A stretch of 64,000 nt of DNA from the NCBI GenBank assembly GCA_965200095.1, contig OZ241350.1, positions 3,162,001 through 3,226,000 on the forward strand. The letters are read 5' to 3'. Source of the stretch: JANQOH01 sp965200095 (GTDB lineage: Bacteria > Pseudomonadota > Alphaproteobacteria > UBA7887). Made by a program: the position numbers and the translations under genes. Each line of letters starts with the position of its first letter. Positions within the stretch are counted from its first letter, which is position 1. Under the pieces are notes generated by a model. It ran no database searches, had not been told where the DNA came from, and was given only the letters and a program-made list of their open reading frames with translations. Shown here piece by piece: positions 24,911 through 35,258 of the stretch.

Positions 24911-25516
24911 TCACACTCCTCCGGGAGCGTCGTCGGCGCGCGCGGTTTCCGCTTCGGGCGCGCCCTCTTGCGCGCGCGTCTTCTCCAGTTCGCGCTCCGC
25001 GCGCCGGCGCGCGACCGCCAGCTGCTCCTCCAGATCGCTCTGCGAGCACAACCCCATGAGCACCGGGTCGCGGGCCTGGATGTTGGGCATGTTCCAGTGG
25101 GTGCGTCCGCGCACCGCCGCCACCGTGGGTCTGGTCGTCCCCACCAGTTTGCATATCTGCGAGTCGGCGAGTTCCGGCCCGTACTTCAGAAGCCAGGCGA
25201 TGGCGTCGGGGCGTTCGCCGCGTTTCGATACCGGCGTATAGCGCGGTTCCTTGCGGCGCGGCGCGGCGTCGACCGGCGCTTCGCGCGCGGCGAGGCGCGC
25301 CGTCGCATCGGCCTCGCAGCGCGCGATCTCCTCGCGGGTGAGCTGGCCGTTCGCCACCGGGTCCAGACCGACGATCCCCACCGCCACTTCGTCGTCCGCG
25401 ATCCCCTGCACCTCGAGCAGGTGCATGGCGCAGAACTCGGCGATCTGCTCGAAGGTCAGGGTGGTGTTCTCAATAAGCCACACGGCCGTCGCCTTGGGCA
25501 TCAACGGCTGAGCCAT
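24911..25516 (-). CDS. trcR: TrcR-type cell-cycle transcriptional regulator (DUF1013)
   Basis: A 201-residue protein of the DUF1013 family, conserved in alphaproteobacteria and named TrcR for its link to cell-cycle transcription. It begins MAQPLMPKATAVWLIENTTL, where TFEQIAEFCAMHLLEVQGIA looks like a helix-turn-helix. A central segment, RPDAIAWLLKYGPELADSQI with VGTTRPTVAAVRGRTHWN, is a second DNA-binding-like unit. The tail is charged and Ala/Glu-rich. The AAGGA ribosome-binding site fits ATG 25516. It is next to hldE with a 37-bp gap. The direct targets here are unknown. Confidence 0.85.
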   Translation of the reverse strand: MAQPLMPKATAVWLIENTTLTFEQIAEFCAMHLLEVQGIADDEVAVGIVGLDPVANGQLTREEIARCEADATARLAAREAPVDAAPRRKEPRYTPVSKRGERPDAIAWLLKYGPELADSQICKLVGTTRPTVAAVRGRTHWNMPNIQARDPVLMGLCSQSDLEEQLAVARRRAERELEKTRAQEGAPEAETARADDAPGGV

Positions 25517-25591
25517 AGCGCGTCCTTTCGATTGATGGGTCTCATATAGTCACGCGCGCGCGGCGGCGAAAGATGCGCGGCCCTGCGCGGC

Positions 25592-26611
25592 TCAGCGCCC
25601 GGTCGAAAGCGCGATCTTGCCGATGTGCCGGCTCGACTCCATCAGCCGGTGCGCGGCCGCCGCCTCGGCGAGGGGAAAGACGCTGTCCACCACGGGTTTC
25701 ACCCGCCCCGCCTCGACCAGCGGCCAGACCCGGGCGCGAAGCGCCGCGGCGAACCCCGCTTTCGTCTCCGCCGAGCGCGGACGAAGGGTGCTCCCCGTCA
25801 CGGTAAGGCGGCGCACGAGAATGCGCGAGAAATCGATCTCGGCGCGGGCGCCGCCCATTACTGCGATGACCGCGAGGCGCCCGTCCTCGGCCAGGACATC
25901 GAGATTGCGCGAGGCGTACTCCCCCGCCACGATGTCGAGAACCACATCGACGCCGCGCCCTCCCGTCGCGTCCCTGACGACGGCGACAAAGTCCTCCTTG
26001 CGGTAATCGATAGCGCGCTCGGCGCCCAGCGCCTCGCAAGCCCGGCATTTTTCGGCGCTCCCCGCGGTCGCGAAGACGCGCGCCCCGAACGCCCGCCCGA
26101 GCTGGATCGCCATCGTGCCGATGCCGCTCGAACCGCCATGCGCCAGCAGCGTCTCGCCGGCGCGCAGCCGGGCCCGGTCGAACAGGTTCGGCCACACCGT
26201 GAACATGGCTTCGGGCAGGACGGCCGCGCCCACGAGGTCGAGGCCCGCCGGGACCGGCAACGCCTGGGCGGCCGGGGTGACGCAATACTCGGCGTAACCG
26301 CCCCCGGGGGTCAGGGCGCACACCGCGTCGCCGGGCGCCCATTCCGAAACGCCGGGGCCGCAGGCGGCAACGCGGCCCGCGACTTCGAGACCCGGCAGGT
26401 CGGACGCCCCCGGAGGCGGCGGGTAGCGGCCCTGGCGCTGCATGATGTCGGGTCGGTTGACGCCGGCCGCCGCCACCTCGACGAGGATCTCGCCCGGTCC
26501 CGGCCGCGGCGTCGGGCGGCGCGCCGGGGAGAGGACGTCCGGACCGCCGGGCCGCGCGATCTCGACCGCGTTCATGGCGTCCGGCAGCGTTCCGGTTCGC
26601 GTCTCCGTCAT
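25592..26611 (-). CDS. NAD(P)H-quinone oxidoreductase (zinc-less medium-chain dehydrogenase family)
   Basis: A 339-residue member of the quinone reductase/PIG3 branch of the medium-chain dehydrogenases. The GroES-like part has VEVAAAGVNRPDIMQRQGRYPPPPGAS, read here in short pieces, and CALTPGGGYAEY. The Rossmann part has LAHGGSSGIGTMAIQLGRAFGA (NADPH-binding glycines) and IDYRKEDF. The cysteine ligands of the structural zinc are absent, as expected for this branch. ATG 26611 is used, and ATG 26575 (MNAVEIARPGG) is an alternative because that is where family similarity starts. It reduces quinones or similar electrophiles. Confidence 0.9.
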   Translation of the reverse strand: MTETRTGTLPDAMNAVEIARPGGPDVLSPARRPTPRPGPGEILVEVAAAGVNRPDIMQRQGRYPPPPGASDLPGLEVAGRVAACGPGVSEWAPGDAVCALTPGGGYAEYCVTPAAQALPVPAGLDLVGAAVLPEAMFTVWPNLFDRARLRAGETLLAHGGSSGIGTMAIQLGRAFGARVFATAGSAEKCRACEALGAERAIDYRKEDFVAVVRDATGGRGVDVVLDIVAGEYASRNLDVLAEDGRLAVIAVMGGARAEIDFSRILVRRLTVTGSTLRPRSAETKAGFAAALRARVWPLVEAGRVKPVVDSVFPLAEAAAAHRLMESSRHIGKIALSTGR

Positions 26612-26641
26612 GTCGCCCGCGGCCTTCCGTCCATCGTCCGC

Positions 26642-28060
<1,419 letters not shown>

Positions 28061-28135
28061 AGCGCGTCTTCCCGCGCCATCGCGGTTATATGGGGCGGGC
28101 GGCGGGAAACGCCAGCCCGCCGGCCCCTTCCGGCT

Positions 28136-30256
28136 TCACCCCGCCGCCTGTTCGCTCCGCGCCGCATCGGCCCCGGTCTTCTGGTCCACCGCCTTCATGC
28201 TGAGGCGCACCTTGCCGCGGTCGTCGATGCCGAGCACCTTGACCTTCACCTTGTCTCCCTCGTTCACGACATCGTTGACCGTGCGCACCCGTCGCGGCGC
28301 GAGCTCGCTGATATGCACCAGGCCGTCGCGCGAGCCGATGAAATTCACGAAGGCGCCGAAATCGACCACCTTGACCACCGTGCCGTCGTAGACCACGCCC
28401 ACTTCGGGTTCGGCGACGATGTCGCGGATCCACTTGATCGCCGCATCGCTCGCCTCGGACGACACCGCCGCGACCTTGATCGTGCCGTCGTCCTCGATGT
28501 CGATCTTCGTCCCGGTCTCCTCGGTGATCTCGCGGATCACCTTGCCGCCGGAGCCGATGACTTCGCGGATCTTGTCGCGCGGGATCGAAATGGTGGAGAT
28601 GCGGGGCGCGTTGCGACTGACATCGCTGCGCGATGTCGACAGGGCCGACGCCATCTCGCCCAGGATGTGGAGCCGTCCGTCGCGGGCCTGGTCGAGCGCC
28701 GCGCGCATGATCTCCTCGGTGATCCCGCCGATCTTGATGTCCATTTGCAGCGATGTCACGCCGCGCTCGCTGCCCGCGACCTTGAAGTCCATGTCGCCGA
28801 GATGGTCCTCGTCGCCGAGGATGTCCGACAGGACCACGAACGAGTCGTCCTCCTTGATGAGACCCATGGCGATGCCCGCCACGGCGCGTTCGAGCGGCAC
28901 GCCCGCATCCATCAGCGACAGCGACGACCCGCAGACCGTCGCCATCGACGACGAACCGTTGGACTCGGTGATCTCGGAAACCACGCGGACGGTGTAGGGA
29001 AACGACTCCTTCGACGGCATCAGCGGGTTGAGGGCGCGCCAGGCGAGCTTGCCATGGCCGATCTCGCGCCGTCCGGGAGCGCGCAGGAAACTCGCCTCGC
29101 CCACCGAATAGGGCGGGAAGTTGTAATGCAGCATGAAATGCTGGCGGTATTCGCCCTCCAGCGCGTCGACGATCTGTTCGTCCTGGCCGGTTCCCAGGGT
29201 GGCCACCGCCAGCGCCTGCGTTTCGCCGCGGGTGAACAACGCCGACCCGTGCGCCAGCGGCAGAACCCCGACCTCGGCGCGAATGGGCCGCACCGTCCGG
29301 GTGTCGCGCCCGTCGATGCGCCGCCCGGTTTCAAGGACCGCGCCGCGGACGATGGATTTCTCCAGCGCCTTGAACCCGGTTTTCGCCGCGTTCGCGTCAT
29401 GCCCGCCTTCCGTCAGCGCGCACACCGCTTCGGTGCGGATACGGTCGACGCCCTGCACCCGCGTCTGCTTGTCGGTTTCCCGATACGCCGCCTGGAGCCG
29501 CTCGCGCGCGAAGTCGGAGACGGCTTCGCGCACGGCGCCGGTGTCGGGGGCGGGAGGGAGGTCCCACGGTTCCCTGGCGCAGAGCTCGGCCAGCTCCACG
29601 ATCGCCCCGATCACGGCCTGCGATTCGCGATGGCCGAACATCACCGCGCCGAGCATCTCGCTCTCGTCGAGTTCGCGCGCTTCCGATTCGACCATCAGCA
29701 CGCCGTTGGCCGTGCCGGCGACCACCAGGTCGAGACGGCTTTTCTCGAGTTCCGCCGGCGTCGGGTTGAGGACGTAGGCGCCGTCGACGAAGCCGACGCG
29801 GGCGCCCGCCACCGGCCCCAGAAACGGAATGCCCGACAGGGTGAGCGCGGCGGACGCGCCGATGAGCGCCGGGATGTCCGGGTCGTTGTCGAGGTCATGA
29901 GCGAGGACGGTGCAGATGATCTGGGTTTCGTTGCGAAAGCCGTCCGCGAACAACGGCCGGATGGGCCGGTCGATGAGCCGCGAGGTGAGCGTTTCCTTTT
30001 CGCTGGGGCGCCCTTCGCGCTTGAAGAAGCCGCCGGGAATGCGCCCGGCGGCGAAGGTTTTCTCCTGATAGTTGACCGTGAGCGGGAAGAAATCGACGCC
30101 GGGACGCGGCGCGCGCTGCGCCACCGCCGTGCAGAGCACCGTGGTTTCGCCATAGGTCGCGAGCACGGCGCCGTCGGCCTGACGGGCGATGCGCCCGGTC
30201 TCCAGAGTCAACGGTCTGCCGCCCCAGGTCAGTTCCTTGCGGTGAATGTCGAACAT
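28136..30256 (-). CDS. pnp: Polyribonucleotide nucleotidyltransferase (PNPase)
   Basis: PNPase degrades RNA 3'-5' by phosphorolysis and is part of the degradosome. The 706-residue protein has two RNase PH-like domains separated by a helical domain, then KH and S1 domains. Motifs include GRIPGGFFKREGRPSEKE, TSRLIDRPIRPLF, VCGSSLSLMDAGVP and MGLIKE, followed by IREVIGSGGKVIREITEETG (KH) and VVDFGAFVNFIGSRDGLVHI (S1). The start at ATG 30256 follows AAGGAAG. It lies downstream of rpsO with a strong hairpin between, the classic rpsO-pnp arrangement where RNase III and PNPase autoregulation act in enterobacteria. Confidence 0.98.
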   Translation of the reverse strand: MFDIHRKELTWGGRPLTLETGRIARQADGAVLATYGETTVLCTAVAQRAPRPGVDFFPLTVNYQEKTFAAGRIPGGFFKREGRPSEKETLTSRLIDRPIRPLFADGFRNETQIICTVLAHDLDNDPDIPALIGASAALTLSGIPFLGPVAGARVGFVDGAYVLNPTPAELEKSRLDLVVAGTANGVLMVESEARELDESEMLGAVMFGHRESQAVIGAIVELAELCAREPWDLPPAPDTGAVREAVSDFARERLQAAYRETDKQTRVQGVDRIRTEAVCALTEGGHDANAAKTGFKALEKSIVRGAVLETGRRIDGRDTRTVRPIRAEVGVLPLAHGSALFTRGETQALAVATLGTGQDEQIVDALEGEYRQHFMLHYNFPPYSVGEASFLRAPGRREIGHGKLAWRALNPLMPSKESFPYTVRVVSEITESNGSSSMATVCGSSLSLMDAGVPLERAVAGIAMGLIKEDDSFVVLSDILGDEDHLGDMDFKVAGSERGVTSLQMDIKIGGITEEIMRAALDQARDGRLHILGEMASALSTSRSDVSRNAPRISTISIPRDKIREVIGSGGKVIREITEETGTKIDIEDDGTIKVAAVSSEASDAAIKWIRDIVAEPEVGVVYDGTVVKVVDFGAFVNFIGSRDGLVHISELAPRRVRTVNDVVNEGDKVKVKVLGIDDRGKVRLSMKAVDQKTGADAARSEQAAG

Positions 30257-30347
30257 AGGGTTCCGTCTTCCTTCTTGCCGCCGCGCCCGCCCCATGCGGC
30301 CGCGGCCCGCGTCGGGCGCGTGCGCGCGCCGCGCGAAACGATAGGGA

Positions 30348-30377
30348 CCGCCCCTGCCGGGCGCCCGGCGGGGGCGG
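30348..30377 (-). terminator. Strong hairpin between rpsO and pnp
   Basis: CCGCCCC (30348-30354) pairs with GGGGCGG (30371-30377) around the fully palindromic inner core GCCGGGCGCCCGGC (30356-30369), a nearly perfect 30-base hairpin starting 21 bases after the rpsO stop on the transcribed strand. In E. coli this interval contains a terminator and an RNase III site that control pnp. No T-run follows here, so partial attenuation or an RNase cleavage site is as likely as termination. Confidence 0.55.
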
Positions 30378-30397
30378 AACGAAGAGCGTCGGAGCGC

Positions 30398-30667
30398 CTA
30401 GCGGCGAAGGCCGAGACGCCCGATAAGCGCCCGGTAGCGGGCGTCGTCGCACTGTCGCACATAGTCGAGCAGGCGACGGCGGCGGCTGACCAATTTGAGC
30501 AGGCCCCGGCGCGAATGGTTGTCCTTGTTGTGGGTCTTGAAGTGCTCGGTGAGATTGGAGATGCGTTCGCTCAGGACCGCCACCTGCACTTCCGGCGACC
30601 CCGTATCGCCGGGACCGGTCGCGTATTCCGCCATCAATTCCTGCTTGCGCGCAGCCGTAATCGACAT
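30398..30667 (-). CDS. rpsO: 30S ribosomal protein S15
   Basis: S15 binds 16S rRNA near the central domain and helps assemble the platform. The 89-residue product shows the full S15 pattern: MSITAARKQELMAEYA, GDTGSPEVQVAVLSERI, LTEHFKTHNKDNHSRRGLL and VSRRRRLLDYVR. The ATG at 30667 has an AAGGG ribosome-binding site. It is downstream of truB (41-bp gap) and upstream of pnp (141-bp gap). Confidence 0.98.
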   Translation of the reverse strand: MSITAARKQELMAEYATGPGDTGSPEVQVAVLSERISNLTEHFKTHNKDNHSRRGLLKLVSRRRRLLDYVRQCDDARYRALIGRLGLRR

Positions 30668-30708
30668 GTCGTTCCCTTCAACCTTCCCGAATTCCCGCTT
30701 TCGCGCCG

Positions 30709-31632
30709 TCAGAAATTGAACACCCGCACCGGGCGGACCTCACCGAGCCGCAGTTCGGCCAGCGCCACGGGCCTGCCGGCGAACCGCGTCCACAAGGCGC
30801 CCTCGCCGATCGGCGCTCCGTCGTCGGCGACGGGAGCGCGGACGAGCGGCACTCTCTGGCCGCGCTTGAGACGGTCGGCCTGACCCGCATCGACGGCGAG
30901 CGCCGGCAAGCCGGCAAGGCCGTCCGCCACGGGAAGCAGGCGTTCCTCGCGCGCACTATCGCCGAGCGCTTCCATATCGGCAAGCGAAATCGCCCGGTCG
31001 AGGCCGAACGGCCCCACGCGCTCGCGGCGCAGCGCGACGACATGGCCGCAGGTTCCCAACGCGCGCGCGAGGTCGCGCACCGCCGAGCGGACGTATCCGC
31101 CCTTGCCGCAGCGCATGGAGAACTCGGCATGGTCGGCGTCGGGCGCGCGGACAAGACGCAAACTGTCGATGCGCACCGGCCGCGCCGCCAGCGCTACCGT
31201 CCCGCATTCGCGGGCCACGCTATAGGCGCGCCGGCCGCCGACCTTGACCGCCGAAAACGCCGGCGGCGTCTGCATGATGTCGCCGATGAACGCCGGCAAC
31301 GCCGCCTCTATCGCCGCCGCCCGGGGGCGGACATCGCTGGTCTCCACCACCTCGCCGTCGGCGTCGTCGGTGCTGCGGCCTTCGCCCCAGCGCGCGGTGA
31401 AGGCGTAGGTCTTGGTCTCCGCCACGACGTGGGGGACGGTTTTGGTCGCCTCGCCGAACGCCACCGGCAGCACGCCGCTGGCCAGGGGGTCGAGGGCGCC
31501 GGCGTGCCCGGCCTTCGCCGCTCCGAACAGGCGGCGCGCCCGCGCTACCGTCTGCGTCGACGCAGCGCCCGGCGCCTTGTCGACGACGAGCCAGCCATGC
31601 ACGGGCCGACCCCGGCGCCCGCGCCGCGCCAT
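30709..31632 (-). CDS. truB: tRNA pseudouridine(55) synthase TruB
   Basis: TruB makes pseudouridine 55 in the T-loop of tRNAs. The 307-residue protein starts with HGWLVVDKAPGAASTQTV and has the catalytic motif AGHAGALDPLASGVLPV with Asp48 as nucleophile, then TKTYAFTARWGEGRSTDDAD, QTPPAFSAVKVGGRRAY and GGYVRSAVRDL. All are conserved in TruB. It lies seven bases after rbfA and before rpsO, its standard position in the nusA-infB operon. Confidence 0.97.
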   Translation of the reverse strand: MARRGRRGRPVHGWLVVDKAPGAASTQTVARARRLFGAAKAGHAGALDPLASGVLPVAFGEATKTVPHVVAETKTYAFTARWGEGRSTDDADGEVVETSDVRPRAAAIEAALPAFIGDIMQTPPAFSAVKVGGRRAYSVARECGTVALAARPVRIDSLRLVRAPDADHAEFSMRCGKGGYVRSAVRDLARALGTCGHVVALRRERVGPFGLDRAISLADMEALGDSAREERLLPVADGLAGLPALAVDAGQADRLKRGQRVPLVRAPVADDGAPIGEGALWTRFAGRPVALAELRLGEVRPVRVFNF

Positions 31633-31639
31633 CGCCCGC

Positions 31640-32023
31640 TCAGCCGCCGCCCGGCGGCGGCGACAACAGGGAGGCGACCCGCGCCGCCCGGTCGAAGGAC
31701 ATGTCGGCGACGAAACTCAGCCGCGGCGAACGGCGCAAGCGAAGGGCGCCGGCGACGCGCGAATTGAGATGCGGGGCGGCGCGTTCGAGCCCCGCGATCA
31801 ACGGCCTCATATCCCCGCCGCCGAGACGGCAGACGAACGCCGTCGCCTGACGAAGGTCGGGGCTGACCCGGACCTCCGACACGGTGATCGACTCGCCGCG
31901 CAGCGCCGGATCGCGCAGATCGCCTCGCGACAGTTCCTCGGCCAGCGCGTGGCGCAACGCTTCGCCCACCCGTAATTGCCGCTGGCTCGCCGCGCCGGCC
32001 TTTCCCGCCCTCCGCGCCGCCAT
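31640..32023 (-). CDS. rbfA: Ribosome-binding factor A
   Basis: RbfA is a KH-like factor for late 30S maturation and 16S 5'-end processing. The 127-residue protein has QLRVGEALRHALAEELSRGD, ITVSEVRVSPDLRQATAFV and the closing RVAGALRLRRSPRLSFVADM, which match the family. The C-terminus is a short Pro/Gly tail. It is five bases downstream of infB and seven upstream of truB, so all three are probably on one transcript. Confidence 0.96.
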   Translation of the reverse strand: MAARRAGKAGAASQRQLRVGEALRHALAEELSRGDLRDPALRGESITVSEVRVSPDLRQATAFVCRLGGGDMRPLIAGLERAAPHLNSRVAGALRLRRSPRLSFVADMSFDRAARVASLLSPPPGGG

Positions 32024-32028
32024 CGCGT

Positions 32029-34626
32029 TCAGGCGCGCAGTTCGCGCGCGACCTGCTCGATCACATACGCCTCGATGCGGTCGCCCGGCTTCACGTCCTG
32101 ATAGTTCTCAAGGCCGATGCCGCATTCGAGGCCCTGCCTGACCTCGCGCACTTCGTCCTTGTGATGCTTGAGACTGCCGATCATGCCTTCGTGCACGACC
32201 ACATTGTCGCGCACGAGGCGCACCCGGGCGCCGCGGCGCACCGTGCCCTCGGTGATCTCGCAGCCGGCGATACGGCCCACCCTGGAAATGTCGAAGACCT
32301 CCTTGATGCGCGCATAGCCCAGCGTTTCCTCGCGTTCGGTGGGCGCTAGCATTCCCGACAGCATGCCCCGCAACTCGTCGAGCAGTTCGTAGATGATGCG
32401 GTAATAGCGGATCTCCACGCCGTGGCGTTTCGCGAGCTGGCGCGCCGGCGCGTCGGCGCGGACGTTGAAGCCGACCACCATCGCCTTCGACGCCGCCGCC
32501 AGGGTCACGTCGGACTCGCTGATTCCGCCGACGCCCGACAACAGCACCCGGGCGTCGATCTCGTCGTCGTTGCGGGTGAGCGCGTCGATGTTGGCGACGA
32601 TCGCCTCGAGCGACCCGTGCACGTCCGCCTTGACGACAAGGGGGAGCTCCTGGACCTCGCCCCTGGCGATCTGCGACATCATCTGTTCGACCGAACCGCG
32701 CGCCCCGGCGGCTCCGGCGCGGTCGCGCTCCACCTGGCGGCGGTATTCGGTGACTTCGCGGGCGCGCGCCTCGTTGGGAACGGCGACCACCTCGTCGCCC
32801 GCCGCCGGCGTGTCGCTCAACCCCTGTATCTCCACGGGCTGCGACGGCCCCGCGCGACCGACGCTCCGCCCGCGGTCGTCGATGAGCGCGCGCACCCGGC
32901 CCCAATTGCTGCCGGCGACCACGATGTCGCCGGTCGCCAGCGTGCCTCGCCGAACCAGAACGGTGGCGACGACGCCCCGCCCGCGCTCCAGCCGGGCCTC
33001 CACCACCACGCCTTCGGCCGCGCGGTCGGGGTTCGACGACAATTCCATCACGTCCGACTGAAGGAGGATCGCCTCGACGAGCTTGTCGAGATTGGTTCCC
33101 TCGGCCGCCGACACCGGCGCCGACAGAACCTCTCCGCCGCGTTCCTCGACGACGATGCTGTGACGCAACAGGTCGTTGCGCACGCGCTCCGGGTCGGCGT
33201 CCGGGCGGTCCATCTTGTTGATGGCGACGACGATGGGCGCGCCGGCCGCCTGCGCATGCTGGATCGCCTCCGCCGTCTGCGGCATCACGCCGTCGTCCGC
33301 CGCGACCACGAGCACGACGATGTCGGTGACGCTGGCGCCGCGGCGACGCATCGCCGTGAACGCCGCGTGTCCCGGCGTATCGATGAAGGTGATCGAGCGC
33401 CCGTCCGCGGCCTCCACCCGGTAGGCGCCGATGTGCTGCGTGATCCCTCCGGCCTCCCCGGACGCGACATCGGCGTTGCGCAACGCATCCAGCAGGGTCG
33501 TCTTGCCGTGGTCGACATGCCCCATCACGGTGACGACCGGCGGGCGGGGCCGCAGCGCCTCCGGCGCGTCGTCGGGGCCGCTCAGGCCGATCTCGACATC
33601 GGCGGCGCTGACCCGTCTCGCCTTGTGGCCGAATTCGGCGACCACCAGTTCCGCGGTGTCGGAGTCGATGACGTGGTTGATGGTCGCCATGACGCCGAGC
33701 TTCATCAGCGATTTGACGAGTTCGGCGCCGCGGACCGCCATGCGGCTCGCCAATTCCTGAACGGTGATGGCCTCGGGGACGATCACCTCGCGGACGACCT
33801 TGTGCGCTTCCGCCGGTTTGCCGCGCCCGCCGGCGGCGCGTTTCTCGCGCTCGCGCGCGCGGCGCACCGAAGCGAGGCTGCGCTGGCGCTCCTCGTCGCT
33901 GCGCAACGCCTGAACGACGGTCATCTTGCCGCCGCCGCGACGCTTGGCCCCGCCGCCGCCGCCGCGCCGGGGGATCGACAGGCGCTGACTCTGGCCCTTG
34001 CGGCGCCGCGCCGGCGTCTCGGCTTCCGCGCCCTCCGCCTTGCGGCGCTGCGGCGGCTTCGCCCCGCCCGCGGGGCGTTCCGACGCCTGCTTCGCTTCCT
34101 GCTCTTTCCGCTGCGCCGCGCGTTTCGCCGCCGCTTCGGCCGCCGCCTTCGCTTTCGCCTCGGCTTCGGCGCGCGCGGCTTCTTCCGCCGCCTTGCGCTC
34201 GGCCTCGAGCCGGGCTTCCTCCTCGGCCTTGCGACGGGCCTCCTCCTCCTCGGCGCGGCGGAGGTCCTCAAGAGTTCGCGCGCGCGCCTCCGCCGCCTCC
34301 GCCTGTTTCGCGTCCTCCAGCGCGCGGGCGCGGGCGACCCGCTCCTCATCGGTCAATTTGCGCGTTCCGCCGGGGCGGCGGGCGCGCATTTCCGGCGCCG
34401 GCGACGCGGCGCGGGCCGCGGCGGCCTTCTTGACCTCGGTCAGGCGCCCCGACGCGCCGCGCTTGAAGGTCCGCTTCTTCTTGACCTCCACCTGCACCGC
34501 CTTCGAACGCCCGTGCGAGAAGCTCTGGCGGATGCGTCCGCCCTCGATGGTCTTCCGCAACTCGACCGTTCCGGGGCGCGACAGACCCAGGGTCTGGCGT
34601 CCGTCGGTGTCCGTATTGTCGCTCAT
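32029..34626 (-). CDS. infB: Translation initiation factor IF-2
   Basis: IF-2 is the GTPase that recruits initiator tRNA to the 30S subunit. The 865-residue protein has a long N-terminal region (about 1-300): first SRPGTVELRKTIEGGRIRQS, then an Ala/Glu/Arg-rich coiled coil and a Gly-rich basic patch. The IF2_N domain (VPEAITVQELASRM) follows, and then the G domain with G1 GHVDHGKTT, G3 DTPGHAAF and G4 NKMD. The C-terminal domains end with GDRIEAYVIEQVARELRA. The ATG at 34626 overlaps the ylxR stop as ATGA. The order rimP-nusA-ylxR-infB-rbfA-truB is the canonical one. Confidence 0.98.
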   Translation of the reverse strand: MSDNTDTDGRQTLGLSRPGTVELRKTIEGGRIRQSFSHGRSKAVQVEVKKKRTFKRGASGRLTEVKKAAAARAASPAPEMRARRPGGTRKLTDEERVARARALEDAKQAEAAEARARTLEDLRRAEEEEARRKAEEEARLEAERKAAEEAARAEAEAKAKAAAEAAAKRAAQRKEQEAKQASERPAGGAKPPQRRKAEGAEAETPARRRKGQSQRLSIPRRGGGGGAKRRGGGKMTVVQALRSDEERQRSLASVRRAREREKRAAGGRGKPAEAHKVVREVIVPEAITVQELASRMAVRGAELVKSLMKLGVMATINHVIDSDTAELVVAEFGHKARRVSAADVEIGLSGPDDAPEALRPRPPVVTVMGHVDHGKTTLLDALRNADVASGEAGGITQHIGAYRVEAADGRSITFIDTPGHAAFTAMRRRGASVTDIVVLVVAADDGVMPQTAEAIQHAQAAGAPIVVAINKMDRPDADPERVRNDLLRHSIVVEERGGEVLSAPVSAAEGTNLDKLVEAILLQSDVMELSSNPDRAAEGVVVEARLERGRGVVATVLVRRGTLATGDIVVAGSNWGRVRALIDDRGRSVGRAGPSQPVEIQGLSDTPAAGDEVVAVPNEARAREVTEYRRQVERDRAGAAGARGSVEQMMSQIARGEVQELPLVVKADVHGSLEAIVANIDALTRNDDEIDARVLLSGVGGISESDVTLAAASKAMVVGFNVRADAPARQLAKRHGVEIRYYRIIYELLDELRGMLSGMLAPTEREETLGYARIKEVFDISRVGRIAGCEITEGTVRRGARVRLVRDNVVVHEGMIGSLKHHKDEVREVRQGLECGIGLENYQDVKPGDRIEAYVIEQVARELRA

Positions 34627-35258
34627 GTCGCTCGCCGCTCCCTTGCCCCTGTGCCCGCTTGCCGGAACCCCGCGAGCCGGCCCGTCGCGGTCACGAATTT
34701 CGCCCCCAGCCCGCCGCGGCGGATCGCCAGATGCACCGCATCGCGCCCCAGCACCGCGGCCAGTTCGGCGCGGTCGAACAGGGTGACAGACACGCAGTCC
34801 GGCGCCGCCGCCGCACGTAATTTCTCGATCTTCCGGCGCCCGCCCGCCGCCGCATCGCGCGCCTGGACCAGAACCCGCGCTTCGTTTTCGCCCAGCGCCG
34901 CGCGCACCGCATGAGCGCCGACCGCGAGCTGGCCGGCGCGTCGGGCAAGGCCCAGCAGCGCGAGCGCGCGTTGCGTCAGCGCCGCCTCGCAGCGCGCGCC
35001 GAGGTCTCCGGACACGCGCCCGGCGCGCGCGAGCGCCCCCTTGCGGCGGCAGGCGGCGCCCACCAGGTCGCGCTCGGCGCCCACCCAGACCCCGCGCCCG
35101 GGCAGAACCTGGCCGATGTCGGGGACCACCGTGCCGTCCGGCGCCCTGACGAAGCGGATCAGCGCCGACTTGTCGAGCACGCGCCGGGTGACGGCGCAAC
35201 GCCGCAGCGCGCCGCCTTCGCCCCGCTCCCCGTCCGCTTCCGCCGGCCGCGCGTTCAT
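34623..35258 (-). CDS. ylxR: YlxR (DUF448) RNA-binding protein fused to an L7Ae-like domain
   Basis: A 211-residue protein. The N-terminal YlxR part has RRCAVTRRVLDKSALIRFVR and LPGRGVWVGAERDLV. The C-terminal part (about 95-190) has LALLGLARRAGQLAVGAHAV and VLVQARDAA, the L7Ae/L30e-type RNA-binding fold. This two-domain form is common in alphaproteobacteria between nusA and infB. The family binds RNA, but its job is poorly defined. It overlaps nusA upstream and infB downstream through 4-base ATGA junctions, so it is made in step with both. The symbol is by family convention only. Confidence 0.9.
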   Translation of the reverse strand: MNARPAEADGERGEGGALRRCAVTRRVLDKSALIRFVRAPDGTVVPDIGQVLPGRGVWVGAERDLVGAACRRKGALARAGRVSGDLGARCEAALTQRALALLGLARRAGQLAVGAHAVRAALGENEARVLVQARDAAAGGRRKIEKLRAAAAPDCVSVTLFDRAELAAVLGRDAVHLAIRRGGLGAKFVTATGRLAGFRQAGTGARERRAT

